A stretch of 33,782 nt of DNA. It comes from SIG452 sp045631485 (GTDB lineage Bacteria > Bacillota > Clostridia > UMGS1840). This document shows positions 31,197 through 33,782 of this stretch, in pieces. A program made the position numbers and the translations under genes. Each line of letters opens with the position of its first letter. The first letter of the stretch is position 1. The stretch spans positions 1 through 33,782 of the forward strand of contig JAZQUU010000027.1 of assembly GCA_045631485.1 (NCBI GenBank). Reading direction: 5' to 3'. The notes beneath the pieces are model-generated. The model was given only the letters and a program-made list of their open reading frames with translations. It did no database searches and was not told the DNA's origin.

Positions 31197-31618
31197 TGGA
31201 AGAATTCCTCCAGTAAGGTTTTGCATTCTGCTTCCATAATGCCCCCGTAGATTTCGGGGACGTGGTTAATTTTATGAAGATAGCCAAGCCTTTCGATATA
31301 CTCCATGGCGCCGTATTTGGTGTCGTAGCAACCGAAATATACCCGTTTTACACGGGCATTCACCGTGGCACCAAAGCACATAATACAAGGCTCTTTGGTC
31401 ACATATAATTCGCAGTCCTCCAAATAGGTGGTGCCAAGTTTGTTAAGTGCTCTTTCAATCACAAGTAATTCCGCGTGGCAGATACCGTTTTGTGCCACAC
31501 ATTCATTGTGGGCTGTGGCGATAATCTCTTTGTTTTTCACCAAAACCGCACCCACGGGAACCTCGTTTTTATCCTTTTTTGCTTCTTCGATGGCAAGTGC
31601 CATAAACTTGTTTTTCAT
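31193..31618 (-). CDS. tadA: tRNA-specific adenosine deaminase TadA / nucleoside deaminase
   Basis: 141 residues of the cytidine-deaminase fold with zinc ligands H48 and the proton-shuttle E50 (CHAE) and C78/C81 (PCIMC). VPVGAVLV, NARVKRVYFGCYDTKYGA and the length fit TadA, which makes inosine 34 in tRNA-Arg(ACG). A guanine-deaminase-like paralogue is possible, because the usual C-terminal RR...FF motif is replaced by ECKTLLEEFFQ. ATG 31618 directly follows the U32 peptidase stop (31620), with GGGGTG upstream. It overlaps the flavoprotein gene by 4 bp. Confidence 0.85.
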   Translation of the reverse strand: MKNKFMALAIEEAKKDKNEVPVGAVLVKNKEIIATAHNECVAQNGICHAELLVIERALNKLGTTYLEDCELYVTKEPCIMCFGATVNARVKRVYFGCYDTKYGAMEYIERLGYLHKINHVPEIYGGIMEAECKTLLEEFFQ

Positions 31619-31619
31619 C

Positions 31620-33683
31620 TTAATATGCACCCCGATAATAATGGCCACGGGTATAGCGGGTTAAGGGGTTCTGCTCCATTTTAAAGGAATGGATAATTTC
31701 CTGCACCTGAGCTTTGTTTTCCCTGAAGAAATGAAGACGAACCGAGCCAACTCCTGCTGCACGAAGGTCATTTAATTTATCCGACATCATAATGGGATAG
31801 GGATTATAAATGGCATTCTGAGAGCAGTTTTCGCAGGCGATGATAAATTCTTCGCCCTTTCTGTCTTTCATCACCAAATCATTGGGATTGCATTTGCCCC
31901 GAATGTTGGATTTAATGCAGGATTTGGTAATCATTAACGGAATCTGACCATAGCCTAAAATGGTTAAGTCTGCAGAATCCGTCATCATATTTTTCACATT
32001 TTTTAAGTTTGCTTCCACCGATGCGGTAATGTTTTTGGCACCGTGTTCTTCTAAATATTTGCAACTTAAGGAGTTGGTCACATTCAAGGTGTAGTCGCAA
32101 TACAACTCATATTTCTTATCAAAAGCGTTCATATATCCGATGTTACCGACCAACACGGCGGTAATTTCGGGATGTTTGGTTAAGAATGCACGAGCTTTTG
32201 AAATCTGTTTGTCGGTGGCGATTCTTTCGCACCAAAGACCCACATTCTGAAGCTCACCGTATTTCTGGATGTATTCTTCAATTACGTCCGCCTTGGCAAA
32301 TACCAAATTATCCCAACATTCCCGCACCCATTTTAACTGAAAAGCGGTGGAAACGGTGCAATAATACTCAATTTCGTCCACGGTTTTACGCTTTCTCATC
32401 TGATAGGAATAAGGCTCAGTATGACGTTCAAATTGGAATAAGCTATCCAAATACACACCGATTTCACGGCGGATGGCATTCATCTCGGCAACACTTAAAA
32501 ACAGAGGTGTTTCATCTGCCAACACAATTTCAATTTCTTCAAAACAGAAGGTTTCGTTCCCCGTTTTGGTCAGCTGGTCAATCAGCTTTTCACGGGTTAA
32601 GGGAGCATTCTGTGCCAACTGCGGACAAATGTCCACAGTAAAGGGATATGCATCTTCTCCCAGCAACAATTCCGCTTTCACAGGTTTATTAAGTTCCAAA
32701 AACAGAGAAACCGACACGGGAATCTGAGAAAATTCACGGTCTTTGTTTAAAATCTGATCATAGTAACGCTCCATTTTTTTGGTTTCTCTGGAATAGGGAT
32801 TTTCGTTTTTATAAAAATTAAAGAGATTTTTGTCGGAAATACCGTCATAGTAGCCGGGAGTATAACCGCCGCGGTTAAAGGAGGCTTCAATAATGGCGTA
32901 ATCTTCTTCCCCCACTTCCCCGGAATCCAAGGCACGGCGATACACGTCGGTGATTGCGGCAGTGTAGTATTTGCTTTTTAGTCTGCCCTCTAATTTAATC
33001 ACATCCACGCCCATTTCTTCCAGCTCGGGCAGATAGTCTAAAAGCATTAAATCCTTGGGAGAAAGTAACGCACCTTTTTTCTGCTGAGTTTCATAGAACA
33101 TACGGCAAGGTTGGGCGCATTTGCCGCGGTTTCCGCTTCGCTCCCCAATAAAGCTTGACATCAGGCATTGTCCCGAATAGCACACACATAAGGCACCGTG
33201 GGCAAACACTTCAATATTTAAGTCGGTTGCTTTTCTGATTTTTTCAATTTCGCTGCGGGAAAGCTCACGGGGGAGCACCACCGTGTCAAACCCTTCTTTT
33301 TCCAGGAGCTTTACCCCTGCTAAGTTGTTCACGGTCATCTGAGTGGAAGCAACCAGTCTTAAATCGGGAGCGATTTTCTTAACAAGCTCTGCCACGCCCC
33401 AATCCTGCACGATTACCCCGTCTGCCAAAGAATTATAAACCACATCAATCACTTTGGTAATCTGGGCAATTTCGTTATCATACACTAAGGTATTTAAGGT
33501 CACAAACACTTCTACCCCACGTTTATGGCAGTAGAATACGGCATCTTTTAAGCTTTCTTCGGTGAAATTTTCGGCGCCTGCTCTGGCGTTGAAGGAATCG
33601 AGCCCCAAGTAAACGGCGTCTGCACCGGTTTTGACCGCTGCAATCATGGATTCATAGGAACCCGCAGGGGATAAAATTTTCAT
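31620..33683 (-). CDS. U32 family peptidase / RlhA-like protein
   Basis: 687 residues. N-terminal U32 barrel: LSPAGSYESMIAAVKTGADA, YLGLDSFNARA, LVASTQMTVNN and EVFAHGALCVCYSGQC. The conserved cysteines are C166, C168, C173, C189 and C193. IKLEGRLKSKYYTAAI is a further signature. A roughly 350-residue C-terminal extension (DUF3656-like region and a second barrel) puts it with the long U32 proteins such as E. coli RlhA, which hydroxylates 23S rRNA C2501. That activity is inferred, not shown. AAGGAGT precedes the ATG. It is the first gene of the four-gene minus-strand cluster, next to tadA, both tied to RNA modification. Confidence 0.88.
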   Translation of the reverse strand: MKILSPAGSYESMIAAVKTGADAVYLGLDSFNARAGAENFTEESLKDAVFYCHKRGVEVFVTLNTLVYDNEIAQITKVIDVVYNSLADGVIVQDWGVAELVKKIAPDLRLVASTQMTVNNLAGVKLLEKEGFDTVVLPRELSRSEIEKIRKATDLNIEVFAHGALCVCYSGQCLMSSFIGERSGNRGKCAQPCRMFYETQQKKGALLSPKDLMLLDYLPELEEMGVDVIKLEGRLKSKYYTAAITDVYRRALDSGEVGEEDYAIIEASFNRGGYTPGYYDGISDKNLFNFYKNENPYSRETKKMERYYDQILNKDREFSQIPVSVSLFLELNKPVKAELLLGEDAYPFTVDICPQLAQNAPLTREKLIDQLTKTGNETFCFEEIEIVLADETPLFLSVAEMNAIRREIGVYLDSLFQFERHTEPYSYQMRKRKTVDEIEYYCTVSTAFQLKWVRECWDNLVFAKADVIEEYIQKYGELQNVGLWCERIATDKQISKARAFLTKHPEITAVLVGNIGYMNAFDKKYELYCDYTLNVTNSLSCKYLEEHGAKNITASVEANLKNVKNMMTDSADLTILGYGQIPLMITKSCIKSNIRGKCNPNDLVMKDRKGEEFIIACENCSQNAIYNPYPIMMSDKLNDLRAAGVGSVRLHFFRENKAQVQEIIHSFKMEQNPLTRYTRGHYYRGAY

Positions 33684-33702
33684 AATTTTTACTCCTTTTT
33701 TG

Positions 33703-33782
33703 GAGACTTGAAAAATTGCGCAGAATCAATGAATCTCACCGCTCGGCGTACCCAATGTACGCCTTCGGGTTATCCCTACGGG
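33703..33782 (+). repeat. Family D palindromic element, copy 4 (cut by window edge)
   Basis: GACTTGAAAAATTGCGCAGAAT, then CTCACCGCTCGGCGTACCCAATGTACGCC-TTCGGG, continuing off the window. It lies upstream of the U32 gene. Confidence 0.65.

Overview
The window reads as chromosomal DNA of a Gram-positive anaerobe of the Clostridia (Bacillota). Supporting features are a tandem glycine riboswitch, a T-box leader, the holB-ricT pair, an LCP cell-wall ligase, FadD-like and copper-amine-oxidase-N fusions, near-consensus TTGACA-17-TATAAT promoters, and intergenic spaces full of small palindromic repeats. No rRNA, phage module, CRISPR array or plasmid function is visible. Genus cannot be fixed from sequence alone.

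Layout. 1-203: start of a branched-chain aminotransferase gene running off the left edge, divergent from degV-ybeY-(repeat)-holB-ricT (434-3757). 3789-5649: glycine-riboswitch-controlled Na+/alanine-glycine symporter. 5848-9856: trkA-trkH-rodA operon. 10235-11361: a GMP synthase of ATP-pyrophosphatase type without a glutaminase domain. 11444-15650: a T-box leader whose specifier reads CTC (Leu), followed by two coupled genes: a LeuA-like protein that has lost the catalytic metal-site motifs, and a TIM-barrel/acyl-CoA-synthetase fusion. 15706-18111: a secreted copper-amine-oxidase-N/alpha-beta-hydrolase fusion, a CBM9-like protein and a RAYT (Y1 HUH) transposase. 18165-18803: a hairpin array, a duplicated tRNA-Tyr 3' end, then tRNA-Tyr and tRNA-Thr on the minus strand. 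18918-19823: LCP protein. 19871-24664: potABCD polyamine importer behind a roughly 350-nt structured leader ending in a terminator. 25155-25838 (minus): purC. 26042-27925: an orphan L-fucose isomerase. 28188-28642: a Cys-rich 82-residue protein behind a structured, attenuator-like leader and flanked by near-identical 90-bp direct repeats. 28740-33683 (minus): DMT transporter, FAD-dependent oxidoreductase, TadA-type deaminase and U32 peptidase, ending in another repeat.

How parts fit. The most unusual unit is the leucine T-box operon. A protein carrying the LeuA regulatory domain but not the LeuA active site, paired with an acyl-CoA ligase fusion and induced by uncharged tRNA-Leu, suggests a leucine-related acyl-activation function. 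Isovalerate activation for leucine synthesis by reductive carboxylation is one hypothesis; the aminotransferase at 1-203 could supply the last step. The second candidate is the Cys-rich cassette at 28068-28735, and the third is the uncharacterised pot leader.

At least four families of short imperfect palindromes occupy the intergenic DNA: A (GGTGG...CCACC, 4 copies), B (GTAGGG-stem-CCG, 6 copies, with stems that differ in sequence yet stay paired), D (AAAAATTG-type terminal inverted repeats, about 5 copies) and a CATCATT-punctuated hairpin array. Two family-B hairpins lie in opposite orientation inside the RAYT coding sequence, linking the only transposase in the window to these repeats.
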